32,797 bases of DNA from Methylophilales bacterium 28-44-11 (GTDB lineage Bacteria; Pseudomonadota; Gammaproteobacteria; Burkholderiales; Methylophilaceae), in the NCBI GenBank assembly GCA_002281475.1, contig NCGC01000025.1:1-32797 (forward strand). The letters run 5' to 3'. Below, in pieces: positions 9,996 to 18,051 of the stretch. The stretch's first letter is position 1, and every line of letters starts with the position of its first letter. The position numbers were made by a program, and so were the translations under genes. The notes beneath the pieces were generated by a model. It was not told the origin of the DNA, searched no databases, and saw only the letters and a program-made list of their open reading frames with translations.

Positions 9996-10211
9996 CTAGA
10001 TTTTATGGTAAGGATTGACTAGGCTTTCCACCAGCGCATGTAAGGCTTCACGCATTTGTGATTCGTTCACTTCCATCAGCAATCCATCTTCAAAAGCGTC
10101 TTGGGTGATCTGCTTGATCTCATCAAAGTTCTCCGTCATTACTTTCACTTTTTCGGTGCACGAAACTACTGTTCCGTCATCACGTACCCATTTTGGCCAA
10201 GGATTATTCAT
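9996..10211 (-). CDS. Small conserved-looking protein of unknown function (71 residues)
   Basis: I do not recognise a domain. The protein begins MNNPWPKWVRDDG, has one Cys (18), and continues as an acidic, probably helical segment (NFDEIKQITQDAFEDGLLME and onward), with no membrane helix or signal peptide. Reality is supported by its place in the operon: the start overlaps the last eight bases of rdgB, recQ follows after 25 bases, and the codon usage resembles the neighbours. The overlapping plus-strand frame of similar length is a shadow. A small cytosolic accessory protein is the most that can be said. Confidence 0.65.
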   Translation of the reverse strand: MNNPWPKWVRDDGTVVSCTEKVKVMTENFDEIKQITQDAFEDGLLMEVNESQMREALHALVESLVNPYHKI

Positions 10212-10812
10212 GGCTCAGCCTTTCTAACTTTTGTAACAGTTTCGCCATGGCATGTCCCCGATGGCTGATTCTGCTTTTGATGTCGAGTGATAACTCTGCC
10301 ACTGTTTTACCGGTTTTTGCATCCAAAAATAGTGGGTCATAGCCAAAACCATCTTGCCCCCGATATTCTTTTAAGATTTCACCTACCCATTGCCCTTCAG
10401 CAATCAAAGGCTCGGGGTCATTGGCATGGCGCACTAATACCATCACACAGTAAAAATGTGCAATGCGCTCGGTAGAATCACCCAACACTTCTAACAATTT
10501 CTGGTTATTTCTCTCGTCCGATTTTGGTTCGCCAGCATATCGTGCAGATAGCACCCCAGGGGCACCTTGCAAGCTGTCTACGCATAAGCCAGAATCATCT
10601 GCCAGAGCAGGTAGGCCGGTATGCTGACTGGCATGGCGCGCTTTGGCCAATGCATTTTCAATAAAAGTACAATAAGGTTCTGCGCACTCTGGTACATTGA
10701 GTTTGGATTGTGGAATGATCTCTAGCGCAAGCGGCGACAGCAAATGTTGAATCTCGCGCAACTTACCCGCATTGCCTGAAGCTATCACCAATTGATGAAA
10801 AGGCAGTGCCAT
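10204..10812 (-). CDS. rdgB: XTP/dITP pyrophosphatase (Ham1/RdgB family)
   Basis: Removes non-canonical purine nucleotides (dITP, XTP) by hydrolysis to the monophosphate, keeping them out of DNA and RNA. The 202-residue protein has the family motifs: ASGNAGKLREI (11-21), FIENALAKARHA (50-61), LADDSGLCVD with the acidic metal ligands D72/D73, GAPGVLSARYAG (83-94), GQDGFGYDPLF (152-162) and SHRGHA (183-188). The start overlaps the rph stop by one base and its end overlaps the 71-codon gene by eight, so it is inside a tightly coupled operon. Confidence 0.97.
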   Translation of the reverse strand: MALPFHQLVIASGNAGKLREIQHLLSPLALEIIPQSKLNVPECAEPYCTFIENALAKARHASQHTGLPALADDSGLCVDSLQGAPGVLSARYAGEPKSDERNNQKLLEVLGDSTERIAHFYCVMVLVRHANDPEPLIAEGQWVGEILKEYRGQDGFGYDPLFLDAKTGKTVAELSLDIKSRISHRGHAMAKLLQKLERLSHE

Positions 10813-11543
10813 TAAGGTGTACTCAAACTTGCCAATTGTTTGGCAGTAAGTGCTTGAATGCCTTGCACGGCGAGTTCAATCATGGCATTCATAGAATCGC
10901 GGCTAAAGGGCTCGCCTTCTGCAGTGCCTTGAATCTCAACAAAACCGCCAGACCCCGTCATGACCACATTCATGTCCGTGTCGCAGTCGGAGTCTTCAAT
11001 ATAGTCCAAATCTAATACGGGTGTACCGTTGTATACACCCACAGAAATGGCCGCCACCGTATCTTTAAGCGGAGACGTCGTCAGAACACCACGTGTTAGC
11101 AACACGTTTACCGCATCTTGTAAGGCTACGAATGCACCTGTGATGCTGGCCGTGCGCGTCCCGCCATCGGCTTGAATCACATCGCAATCAAAGTGGATAG
11201 TACGTTCACCTAATTTTTCTAAATCAATCACAGCACGTAAACTGCGACCAATCAGTCGTTGGATCTCTTGCGTGCGACCTGATTGCTTGCCCTTGGCTGC
11301 TTCCCGGTCCATACGGCTTCCAGTAGAGCGTGGCAACATGCCATATTCTGCCGTCACCCATCCTTGGTTTTTGCCTTTTAAAAAACCAGGTACTTTTTCT
11401 TCTACACTGGCCGTACAAATGACGTGCGTGTCCCCAAATTTAATGAGGACAGATCCTTCTGCATGTTTGGTGTAATGGCGAATAATTTCTACGGGTCTTA
11501 ATGCATTATTCGCACGTTGGCTTGGTCTCATGGTTTTGCTCAC
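10812..11543 (-). CDS. rph: Ribonuclease PH
   Basis: Phosphate-dependent 3'-5' exoribonuclease that trims tRNA 3' ends and degrades structured RNA; works as a hexamer. The 243 residues match the family. Visible motifs are [13 protein letters not shown] near the N-terminus, [14 protein letters not shown] (61-74), [17 protein letters not shown] (89-105) and [17 protein letters not shown] (118-134) with the active-site acidic and phosphate-binding residues. It is coupled to rdgB by a one-base overlap and starts three bases after the phosphatase stop. An ATG four codons in (11531) is a possible alternative start. Confidence 0.97.
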   Translation of the reverse strand: MSKTMRPSQRANNALRPVEIIRHYTKHAEGSVLIKFGDTHVICTASVEEKVPGFLKGKNQGWVTAEYGMLPRSTGSRMDREAAKGKQSGRTQEIQRLIGRSLRAVIDLEKLGERTIHFDCDVIQADGGTRTASITGAFVALQDAVNVLLTRGVLTTSPLKDTVAAISVGVYNGTPVLDLDYIEDSDCDTDMNVVMTGSGGFVEIQGTAEGEPFSRDSMNAMIELAVQGIQALTAKQLASLSTP

Positions 11544-11546
11544 AAC

Positions 11547-12533
11547 TTAAAATGATTTGGGTCTGGTAAGGGCTGCTTGTATTTCAGCAATGGTTTTTTC
11601 AATCTCGTCATCGGTTAAATCGTCTGGTGCTGCATCCAATAATTTGGAGGGTTGCGTGGAGGGATTCATGATGGTGGTGGTTTGATCCAGTGGCATAGTA
11701 ATGGTCGATACCGCTTGAGGGTTGTGTTGGCGATCGCCCCATTGCAAGCCAATCGCACTCATGTTGTCACCGGTATGATCACTGTTTTTTTCAGAAGTGT
11801 CTAACAAGTGTGCAATGGTTTCGTCGATGACGCCAGACACTAAAATATTTTTGATTTCACGGTCATCAATCACATTCCAGATGCCATCAGTGCATAACAA
11901 AATAATGTCGCCATCCTGCAATTCATGACGGTCGGCTAGATCGATTTGCGGGATGTTATCGCCACCCAAACAATTGTAGATTTTATTGCGATAAGGATGT
12001 GTAGACATTTCTTCTTTGCTAATCAGGCCTTTGCGGTACATGGACTGCACAATCGAATGGTCTTCTGTTCTAAACAGCAAATGGCCGTCCCTAAAATGAT
12101 AAAGGCGTGAATCTCCCACATGCGCGCAATATAAAGTATTGCGTTGAATAATGGCTGCCACCACGGTGGTACGTGGTGATTCGATCAAATCATCCATTTG
12201 ACGCTTATTTTCAATCATGTCATGGATTTGCTGAATATGATCCGTTAAGAACTTAGCGGGACTTGGCAGCGTGGGTAATGCCAGTCGTTGGAAAGCCTCC
12301 GTCAACGTTTTCACTGCTAACTGTGCTGCAACTTCACCGTGGCGATGCAGTCGTTGGAAAGCCTCCGTCAACGTTTTCACTGCTAACTGTGCTGCAACTT
12401 CACCGTGGCGATGGCCACCCATGCCGTCTGCTAGTACCATCAGCAGCGCATCTTTGCTGTAGGAGTAAGCCAAGCGGTCTTGGTTATATGCACGAGGCCC
12501 TTGTCGGCTACTTTGATAAATCGTAAATTTCAT
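11547..12533 (-). CDS. PP2C-type Ser/Thr protein phosphatase with internal 22-residue duplication
   Basis: Metal-dependent protein phosphatase (PPM/PP2C) of 328 residues, probable partner of the kinase encoded just upstream. Metal-binding motifs are YNQDR (D19), VLADGMGGH (D36), LLCTDGIWN and HTGDNMSAI. CAHVGDSRLY is also present. A 35-40 residue tail after the catalytic domain is low-complexity and rich in Thr and Pro. Residues 41-62 are repeated exactly as 63-84, immediately after the DGMGG metal loop, so the first catalytic helix is doubled in frame. Its ATG overlaps the kinase stop by four bases (ATGA), so the two are translationally coupled. Whether the duplicated form folds and works is not known. 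Confidence 0.92.
   Translation of the reverse strand: MKFTIYQSSRQGPRAYNQDRLAYSYSKDALLMVLADGMGGHRHGEVAAQLAVKTLTEAFQRLHRHGEVAAQLAVKTLTEAFQRLALPTLPSPAKFLTDHIQQIHDMIENKRQMDDLIESPRTTVVAAIIQRNTLYCAHVGDSRLYHFRDGHLLFRTEDHSIVQSMYRKGLISKEEMSTHPYRNKIYNCLGGDNIPQIDLADRHELQDGDIILLCTDGIWNVIDDREIKNILVSGVIDETIAHLLDTSEKNSDHTGDNMSAIGLQWGDRQHNPQAVSTITMPLDQTTTIMNPSTQPSKLLDAAPDDLTDDEIEKTIAEIQAALTRPKSF
12282..12413. repeat. Exact 66-bp tandem duplication inside the PP2C gene
   Basis: Two identical 66-base units lie head to tail, 12282-12347 and 12348-12413, with no mismatch that I can find; the flanking bases differ. The unit is exactly 22 codons, so the frame is kept. Perfect identity points to a very recent event or to an assembly artefact. 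Confidence 0.95.
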
Positions 12534-13474
12534 AATGGCGTGTTCAATACTTTTTTAATTTTATTCACTAAACTACTTTTGGGACCATCTTGCGCTGGGC
12601 TGAGCATCATGATCTGCTTTTGCAATGAAAACACACTTTGAGGGCGTGCTAAATGGTCCAGTTTTAAGCATTCGTCAATTAACGTAAGCAATTCTTGTGA
12701 GTAAATATTATTACCCAACGATTTTGCCGGTTCTAAATTGTCTTTGGTCACCCTTAAATTAGCGGCTTGTGGCGTCGCACGATAAAGACATGCGTACATA
12801 CTCGCCCCTATGCTATAAATATCACTCCACGGCCCCAAGTGTTGACGCTCGTAATATTGCTCTGGCGGTGCAAAACCTGGGGTATAGCTTAATGGCACAT
12901 TCGATTTAGATTCCGCCAGTGTTTGCCTCGCTGAGCCAAAATCTAGCAACACCGGTGAACCGTCCAAGCGTATATAAATATTGGCGGGCTTAATATCAAG
13001 GTGCAACAATTTATGTGTGTGCACTTCACGCAATCCATTCAGCAACTCTGCAAACACGCGCCTTACAAAATTCTCTGAAATCGGATTTTCATGGGCTAGG
13101 ATATATTCTTGGAGCGATTTGCCTCGCTCATATTTCATCACCATATACACAGTATTGTTGGCTCTAAAAAAATTTAGTACGCGCACAATATTTTTGTGAT
13201 CAATCTTAGCCAAGGATAATCCCTCTTCAAAAAAGCTTTTTAAGCCTTGTTTGAATATGGCTAATTCACCATGGTCGTCTAACTGTACGGTCGCACCTTG
13301 ATTGCGTAATACCAAGCCTGTAGGCATGTATTCTTTAATGGCTACCACCTTTTTATTGGGGTCATGTGCCAAATATACAAAACTAAAACCACCAGAGCTC
13401 AGTACTTTGGTAATGGTGTAATCCTGCAATTTAAAGCCAATATCAAGCGCTTGATTTTTATTGGTAATGGCCAT
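12530..13474 (-). CDS. Hanks-type Ser/Thr protein kinase
   Basis: Eukaryotic-like cytosolic protein kinase of 314 residues. The glycine-rich loop is LSSGGFSFVY (25-34), the ATP-anchoring lysine K47 is in VAIKEYMP, the catalytic loop is HLDIKPAN (D160, N165), and the metal-binding DFGSA has D178. The activation-segment/P+1 region contains TPGFAPPEQY. HLD replaces the common HRD, which places it in the non-RD-like bacterial group. There is no membrane helix or external sensor domain, unlike PknB, so the kinase is probably soluble. Its stop overlaps the PP2C start, giving a kinase-phosphatase couple at the head of the rph-rdgB-recQ-hemW run. It is divergent from yicC (103-bp spacer). Confidence 0.94.
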   Translation of the reverse strand: MAITNKNQALDIGFKLQDYTITKVLSSGGFSFVYLAHDPNKKVVAIKEYMPTGLVLRNQGATVQLDDHGELAIFKQGLKSFFEEGLSLAKIDHKNIVRVLNFFRANNTVYMVMKYERGKSLQEYILAHENPISENFVRRVFAELLNGLREVHTHKLLHLDIKPANIYIRLDGSPVLLDFGSARQTLAESKSNVPLSYTPGFAPPEQYYERQHLGPWSDIYSIGASMYACLYRATPQAANLRVTKDNLEPAKSLGNNIYSQELLTLIDECLKLDHLARPQSVFSLQKQIMMLSPAQDGPKSSLVNKIKKVLNTPL

Positions 13475-13577
13475 TAAAAAGGGTGGTGTGCGTAAACCGT
13501 GATATGCATAAGTTTATTTTCTCATATTAACAGGTGCATTTGATACAATTGTTGTTGATTAGATACGAGTAACTCCT

Positions 13578-14441
13578 ATGATTTTAAGTATGACCGGCTA
13601 TGCTTCGCATGAGCTCACCACCCCAAACGGCGCATTGACAATAGAATTGCGCTCAGTCAATCATCGATATTTAGAGTTACAACTTAAATTAGACGATCAT
13701 CTTCGTGTGTTTGAAAACAACATCCGTGAGTTGATCCAAGCTAAGCTTGGTCGCGGAAAAGTCGATTGTCGCGTGTATCTGAAGCAAGAAAATTCAACTA
13801 CACAATTTGCGGCTATTAATCATCAAGCTATTCAGCAAATTGCTGACAGTGTCAAAGCAGCCTCGCAGTATTTTAGCGCTGTGCAAGCCATTGACGTGTT
13901 AGAAGTGTTGCGTATGCCTGGCGTCACAGAGACGCCAAAGGTCGATCATGAAGCGTTAGAGGCCATCATTAAAACGACCTTAAGCGCTGTATTGGATCAC
14001 TTAATTAGCGCGCGTCAGCGAGAGGGCGATAAGCTCAAAGCCATGATTTTAGAGCGCCTGACAGAAATCAATAGCTTAGTCGTGACTGTCAAACCCATGT
14101 TGCCACTATTGATTCAAGCGTATCAAGATAAATTAACAGCAAAATTAAAAGAAGCTATGCTAGCTGACGACGAACGCGTCAGGCAGGAGATCGTACTGTA
14201 CGCCCAACGGATTGATGTGGATGAAGAATTATCGCGCTTGGATGCGCATCTGCGTGAAGTCAGTCATATACTAACAAAAGGCGGTGCAGTGGGTAAAAAG
14301 TTGGATTTTCTGATGCAGGAAATGAACCGCGAAGCCAATACCTTAGGCGCCAAATCTGTGGCGATTGAAACGACGCAAATTTCAATGAAGCTTAAAGTAT
14401 TGATTGAACAAATGCGCGAGCAAATTCAGAATATTGAGTAA
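13578..14441 (+). CDS. yicC: YicC-family endoribonuclease
   Basis: The YicC family is a stress-related endoribonuclease that helps degrade certain small RNAs in E. coli. The 287 residues match family length. The N-terminal signature MILSMTGYASHE, the motif IELRSVNHRYLEL (22-34), and the C-terminal DUF1732-type segment with GKKLDFLMQEMNREANTLG and KSVAIETTQISMKLK are all present. A CTCCT stretch before the ATG and a short spacer divide it from the divergent kinase gene. Its stop codon is followed at once by an NtrC-like palindrome that belongs to the next operon. Confidence 0.95.
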   Translation: MILSMTGYASHELTTPNGALTIELRSVNHRYLELQLKLDDHLRVFENNIRELIQAKLGRGKVDCRVYLKQENSTTQFAAINHQAIQQIADSVKAASQYFSAVQAIDVLEVLRMPGVTETPKVDHEALEAIIKTTLSAVLDHLISARQREGDKLKAMILERLTEINSLVVTVKPMLPLLIQAYQDKLTAKLKEAMLADDERVRQEIVLYAQRIDVDEELSRLDAHLREVSHILTKGGAVGKKLDFLMQEMNREANTLGAKSVAIETTQISMKLKVLIEQMREQIQNIE

Positions 14442-14442
14442 A

Positions 14443-14459
14443 TGCATGCTTTTGGTGCG
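14443..14459. promoter_or_regulatory. NtrC-like binding site 1 (distal)
   Basis: The 17-base element TGCATGCTTTTGGTGCG fits the NtrC pattern TGCAC-N7-GTGCA with half-sites GCAT and GTGC seven bases apart (one deviation in the left arm). Its centre is about 143 bases upstream of the start point expected from the sigma-54 element at 14568. Confidence 0.5.
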
Positions 14460-14490
14460 TAAAGAAATATAATAAAACAAAGCGTAGAAA

Positions 14491-14507
14491 CGCACTTTAT
14501 TAGTGCA
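14491..14507. promoter_or_regulatory. NtrC-like binding site 2 (proximal)
   Basis: CGCACTTTATTAGTGCA contains the perfect inverted repeat GCAC-N7-GTGC expected for NtrC. The centre is about 95 bases upstream of the predicted start point. The two sites are 48 bases apart, broadly like the paired enhancer of glnA-type promoters. The binding protein is inferred from pattern only. Confidence 0.55.
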
Positions 14508-14567
14508 TATCGGCAAATTATAGACTTAGTTTATTTGTAACGCATTGATTTAGCTTATAAATTAAAT

Positions 14568-14583
14568 TGGTATACAGTTTGCT
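14568..14583 (+). promoter_or_regulatory. Predicted sigma-54 (-24/-12) promoter of the ATP-grasp operon
   Basis: TGGTATACAGTTTGCT matches the sigma-54 consensus TGGYRYR-N4-TTGCW, with GG and GC exactly ten bases apart. Transcription would start near 14594, leaving a leader of about 20 bases before the ATG at 14617. Two NtrC-like sites at enhancer distance support it. Confidence 0.6.
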
Positions 14584-14616
14584 TTTAATCCAGTTATTAA
14601 TAGAAAGATTAAAAGC

Positions 14617-16104
14617 ATGTCACACACCGTCGAAAAGTTCTTTGATGAAATGCAAGCCAATGTAGGCGATGTACGGAGTATCTACAAAGCGTATCAACAT
14701 TGGCTAAAAAATGTCCCTACGCAACAGCTAGCGGCAAAGCGCGCAGAAGCAGAATTGTTGTTTCGTCGGGTCGGCATTACTTTTAATGTGTACGGAGAGG
14801 CAGACGGTGCAGAGCGCTTAATCCCGTTCGATGTGATTCCACGCTTAATCTCAAGTCAAGAATGGGCACACCTGTCTGCTGGCGTGGTGCAACGCGTCCG
14901 CGCATTGAACATGTTCTTGCATGATATTTATCATAAACAAGACATTATCCAAGCGGGGATAGTGCCGTATACCATTTTAAGCAATCCACAATATCGCCCA
15001 GAGATGTTTGGTGTGGACGTGCCCAATCAAATTTACGCTCACATTGCTGGGGTGGATTTAGTGCGCACCAGCGAATCTCAATTTTATGTGTTAGAAGACA
15101 ATCTACGAACGCCATCTGGTGTGTCGTATATGTTGGAAAACCGCAAAATGATGATGCGCCTATTTCCAGACTTGTTTAGGCAATATGCAGTGGCACCAGT
15201 CGAGCATTATCCACAAGTATTACTGAACAATTTACGTTCAGTCGCGCAGTCTGGTGTACAAGACCCCACGGTAGTGTTGCTATCACCCGGCGCCTACAAC
15301 AGCGCTTATTTTGAGCACGCATTTTTGGCACAACAAATGGGGATCGAGCTGGTAGAAGGGCAAGATTTATTTGTACGCAATAATGCTGTGTTCATGCGAA
15401 CTACCCAAGGCCCAAGACGTGTCGATGTGATTTACCGCCGTATTGACGATGATTTTATCGACCCGCTGGTGTTCAAACCTGACTCAATGTTGGGTGTGCC
15501 AGGACTGTTATCTGTGTATCGCAATGGTGGTGTGACGCTGGCGAACGCCGTAGGCACAGGTGCGGCAGACGACAAAGCCACCTATATTTATGTCCCAGAA
15601 ATGATCAAGTTCTATTTAGGTGAAGAACCGATTTTGCAAAATGTACCGACTTATGAGTTGAGCAAAGAAGACGATTTAGCCTATGTACTCGATCATCTGG
15701 ATGAACTGGTGGTGAAGGAAGTGCAAGGCTCTGGAGGCTATGGCATGTTGGTTGGCCCAGCCGCCACTAAGCAAGAGCTGGCCGAATTTAAACTACGTAT
15801 TTTGTCTAGACCTTCAAGTTATATTGCACAACCAACGCTTGCACTGTCCACTTGTCCAACCTTGGTCGAGCAAGGCATTGCACCAAGACATGTGGATTTA
15901 AGACCATTTGTACTCTCGGGCAAATCGGTGAGTGTTGTGCCAGGGGGCTTATGCCGTGTTGCCTTAAAAGAAGGCTCATTGGTAGTAAATTCTTCACAAG
16001 GTGGCGGCACCAAAGATACTTGGGTATTAGAGCGAGATGATATCCAACCGCAAAAAACGTCACAAACCAACAAACAAGGTAAGAAAGAGGAAGTGGCATG
16101 TTAA
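14617..16104 (+). CDS. Circularly permuted ATP-grasp protein (amidoligase-like)
   Basis: A 495-residue cytosolic protein of the circularly permuted ATP-grasp family (formerly DUF404/DUF407). Diagnostic motifs are YVLEDNLRTPSGVSYMLENR (157-176), VDVIYRRIDDDFIDPL (269-284), GGVTLANAVGTGAADDK (304-320) and VVKEVQGSGGYGMLVGP (365-381, K367 likely binding ATP phosphate). ATP-grasp enzymes make carboxylate-amine bonds. Comparative genomics has proposed that this family forms peptide or isopeptide links together with its alpha-E and transglutaminase-like neighbours, but substrate and product are not established. The end overlaps the alpha-E gene by seven bases. The C-terminal 20 residues are Lys/Gln rich and probably disordered. 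Promoter elements suggest NtrC/sigma-54 control. Confidence 0.93.
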   Translation: MSHTVEKFFDEMQANVGDVRSIYKAYQHWLKNVPTQQLAAKRAEAELLFRRVGITFNVYGEADGAERLIPFDVIPRLISSQEWAHLSAGVVQRVRALNMFLHDIYHKQDIIQAGIVPYTILSNPQYRPEMFGVDVPNQIYAHIAGVDLVRTSESQFYVLEDNLRTPSGVSYMLENRKMMMRLFPDLFRQYAVAPVEHYPQVLLNNLRSVAQSGVQDPTVVLLSPGAYNSAYFEHAFLAQQMGIELVEGQDLFVRNNAVFMRTTQGPRRVDVIYRRIDDDFIDPLVFKPDSMLGVPGLLSVYRNGGVTLANAVGTGAADDKATYIYVPEMIKFYLGEEPILQNVPTYELSKEDDLAYVLDHLDELVVKEVQGSGGYGMLVGPAATKQELAEFKLRILSRPSSYIAQPTLALSTCPTLVEQGIAPRHVDLRPFVLSGKSVSVVPGGLCRVALKEGSLVVNSSQGGGTKDTWVLERDDIQPQKTSQTNKQGKKEEVAC

Positions 16105-17042
16105 GCCGTACAGCAGATCACCTATATTGGATGGCCCGTTACATTGAACGTGCAGAAAATGCTGCACGTGTGTTAGACGTGACGTATAACATGTCGCTGG
16201 TGCCCACGGCCACTGGCAGTGACACAGATTTGTGGGAAGCTGCAGTAGAGATCACTGGCAATAAAGAAGCCTTTGCGCGCGACTATGATACCGCCAATGC
16301 CAAAAGTGTTATTCAATACCTCACCATGGATAGCAACAACCCATCCAGTATTTACAGTGCCTTACGTAGCGCCCGTGAAAATGCGCGTGCAGTGCGGGTG
16401 ACCATGACCACGGAAACTTGGGAAAATATCAATGCATTATGGTTAGAGTTTGACCAGTTTTTGCGTAAAGATTTAACTGTTGAAGGATTGGGTGAGTTTT
16501 GTGATTGGGTGAAATCGCGCTCACATTTATTTCGGGGTGTATGTTTTGGCACCATGTTACGCGATGAAGCGTTTAGTTTTGTACGCTTAGGTACTTTTAT
16601 TGAACGTGCGGATAATACCGCCCGTTTGTTAAACATCAAATATGATTTTCTGATGCCAGCGCAATATGAAGCGGGCGGAGCAGTCGATTATTATGAGTGG
16701 AGTGCAGTGCTACGATCTGTTTCCGCTTTTCAGGCCTATCAAAAAATCTACAGTGACGCGATAGATCCAATTCGCGTTTCAGAGTTGTTGGTCTTGCGCC
16801 ATGATATGCCTCGGTCTTTACACGCTTGTTATGATGAGATTTTGCCCATTATCGAACAAGTGTCTGCCAACCGCCAAAGTGAAACCAAGCGTTTAGCAGG
16901 GGAGCTACACGCAAAATTACACTACGGAAAAATGCAGGACATCTTTCAACATGGCTTACATGACTTCTTAGAGAGCTTTATTCACTCAAATCATGTATTA
17001 GGTCAAGAAATTCAACGTAGTTTCTTGAGCGCAACCGTTTAA
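16098..17042 (+). CDS. Alpha-E domain protein (DUF403)
   Basis: All-helical protein of 314 residues with the family signature at the start, MLSRTADHLYWMARYIERAE, and the repeat-like second occurrence FVRLGTFIERADNTARLL (about 167-184). Both carry the conserved ER(A/D) acid-base pattern the family is named for. Function is unknown; the family is nearly always encoded next to circularly permuted ATP-grasp and transglutaminase-like genes, as here, and may act in the same peptide-modifying pathway. The start overlaps the ATP-grasp end by seven bases, and the transglutaminase gene follows after 22 bases. Confidence 0.93.
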   Translation: MLSRTADHLYWMARYIERAENAARVLDVTYNMSLVPTATGSDTDLWEAAVEITGNKEAFARDYDTANAKSVIQYLTMDSNNPSSIYSALRSARENARAVRVTMTTETWENINALWLEFDQFLRKDLTVEGLGEFCDWVKSRSHLFRGVCFGTMLRDEAFSFVRLGTFIERADNTARLLNIKYDFLMPAQYEAGGAVDYYEWSAVLRSVSAFQAYQKIYSDAIDPIRVSELLVLRHDMPRSLHACYDEILPIIEQVSANRQSETKRLAGELHAKLHYGKMQDIFQHGLHDFLESFIHSNHVLGQEIQRSFLSATV

Positions 17043-17064
17043 TAGGTGTAAAGTAGTCAGCATT

Positions 17065-17901
17065 ATGCGCCTCAATATTCAGCACCAAACACAATACGTC
17101 TACAGCGAGATGGTGACTTACACCATTCAGCAACTCCGTTTGACGCCACAAAATGGCTTTGGTCAGCATGTGCGTCGTTGGGACATTAAAGTAAACGGTC
17201 AATTGCATGAGTTTAATGACACGTACGGCAATATTGCACACACCATCGTGATTGATAACCCACATCAAGAGTTATACATCTCAGTATCGGGCGAGGTTGA
17301 GACTGGCGTAGGTGACTTAAATCAGCATCAAACGTTGCCCATGCCCATTTACCTGCGTGAAACCGAGCTGACGGAACCCAGTGAAGGGATTATCGCTTTT
17401 GCAAACCAATTTAAGCAGCAGCCAATTGAAGACATGATGTTGGCGTTACGTGACAAAATGGAATATATCAAAGGTGCCACTCAGGTTGATACCACTGCAA
17501 GCCAGGCATTTGCGCTGGAGCAAGGTGTTTGCCAAGATCATGCGCATGTGTTCATTTCTTGCTGTCGTACTTTGGGTTATCCCGCCCGCTATGTGAGCGG
17601 TTACTTATTCACAGAAGATGGCAGTTTAATGCAAACGCATGCATGGGTAGATGTGTGGCTAGACAATCGTTGGCAAAGTTTAGATATCTCCAATGGTAGC
17701 CGCACCAATGAAACACATATACGATTAGCCGTGGGATTGGATTACCGTGGCGCTAGCCCTGTGAGTGGCATGCGTATTGGTGGTGGCGAGGAGGGCATGG
17801 TATCTAGTGTCATTGTGAACCAACAAGGTGGTCCCAACTTGCAACAACAAAAAGTGAGTTCTTCTTCGATGCTACAACAAGCGCAGCAGGCTCAGCAATA
17901 G
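17065..17901 (+). CDS. Transglutaminase-like cysteine peptidase/transferase
   Basis: A 278-residue protein with an N-terminal beta-rich bacterial transglutaminase-like domain (about 1-80, beginning MRLNIQHQTQYVYSE) and a transglutaminase core. The predicted catalytic triad is C156 in EQGVCQDHAH, H192 in QTHAWVDVW and D207 in SLDISNG. Such proteins cleave or transfer peptide amide bonds; in this conserved trio it may process the ATP-grasp product or its degradation target, which is inference. There is no signal peptide, so it should be cytosolic. The tail after about residue 255 is Gln-rich and poorly conserved-looking. Last gene of the predicted NtrC/sigma-54 operon. Confidence 0.93.
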   Translation: MRLNIQHQTQYVYSEMVTYTIQQLRLTPQNGFGQHVRRWDIKVNGQLHEFNDTYGNIAHTIVIDNPHQELYISVSGEVETGVGDLNQHQTLPMPIYLRETELTEPSEGIIAFANQFKQQPIEDMMLALRDKMEYIKGATQVDTTASQAFALEQGVCQDHAHVFISCCRTLGYPARYVSGYLFTEDGSLMQTHAWVDVWLDNRWQSLDISNGSRTNETHIRLAVGLDYRGASPVSGMRIGGGEEGMVSSVIVNQQGGPNLQQQKVSSSSMLQQAQQAQQ

Positions 17902-18051
17902 CGTTATATTTCACAGGTTTTCAATGTTTTTTTGCATTTCGTAGACCAAGTAACACCTCGTTGTCCTGCCTTGACTTCATTCCGTCCCAGGTAAAACAAT
18001 CTTGCAACACAACTTGAAGATTTTTTAAGCGACTTTTAATTTAAGCGATTT

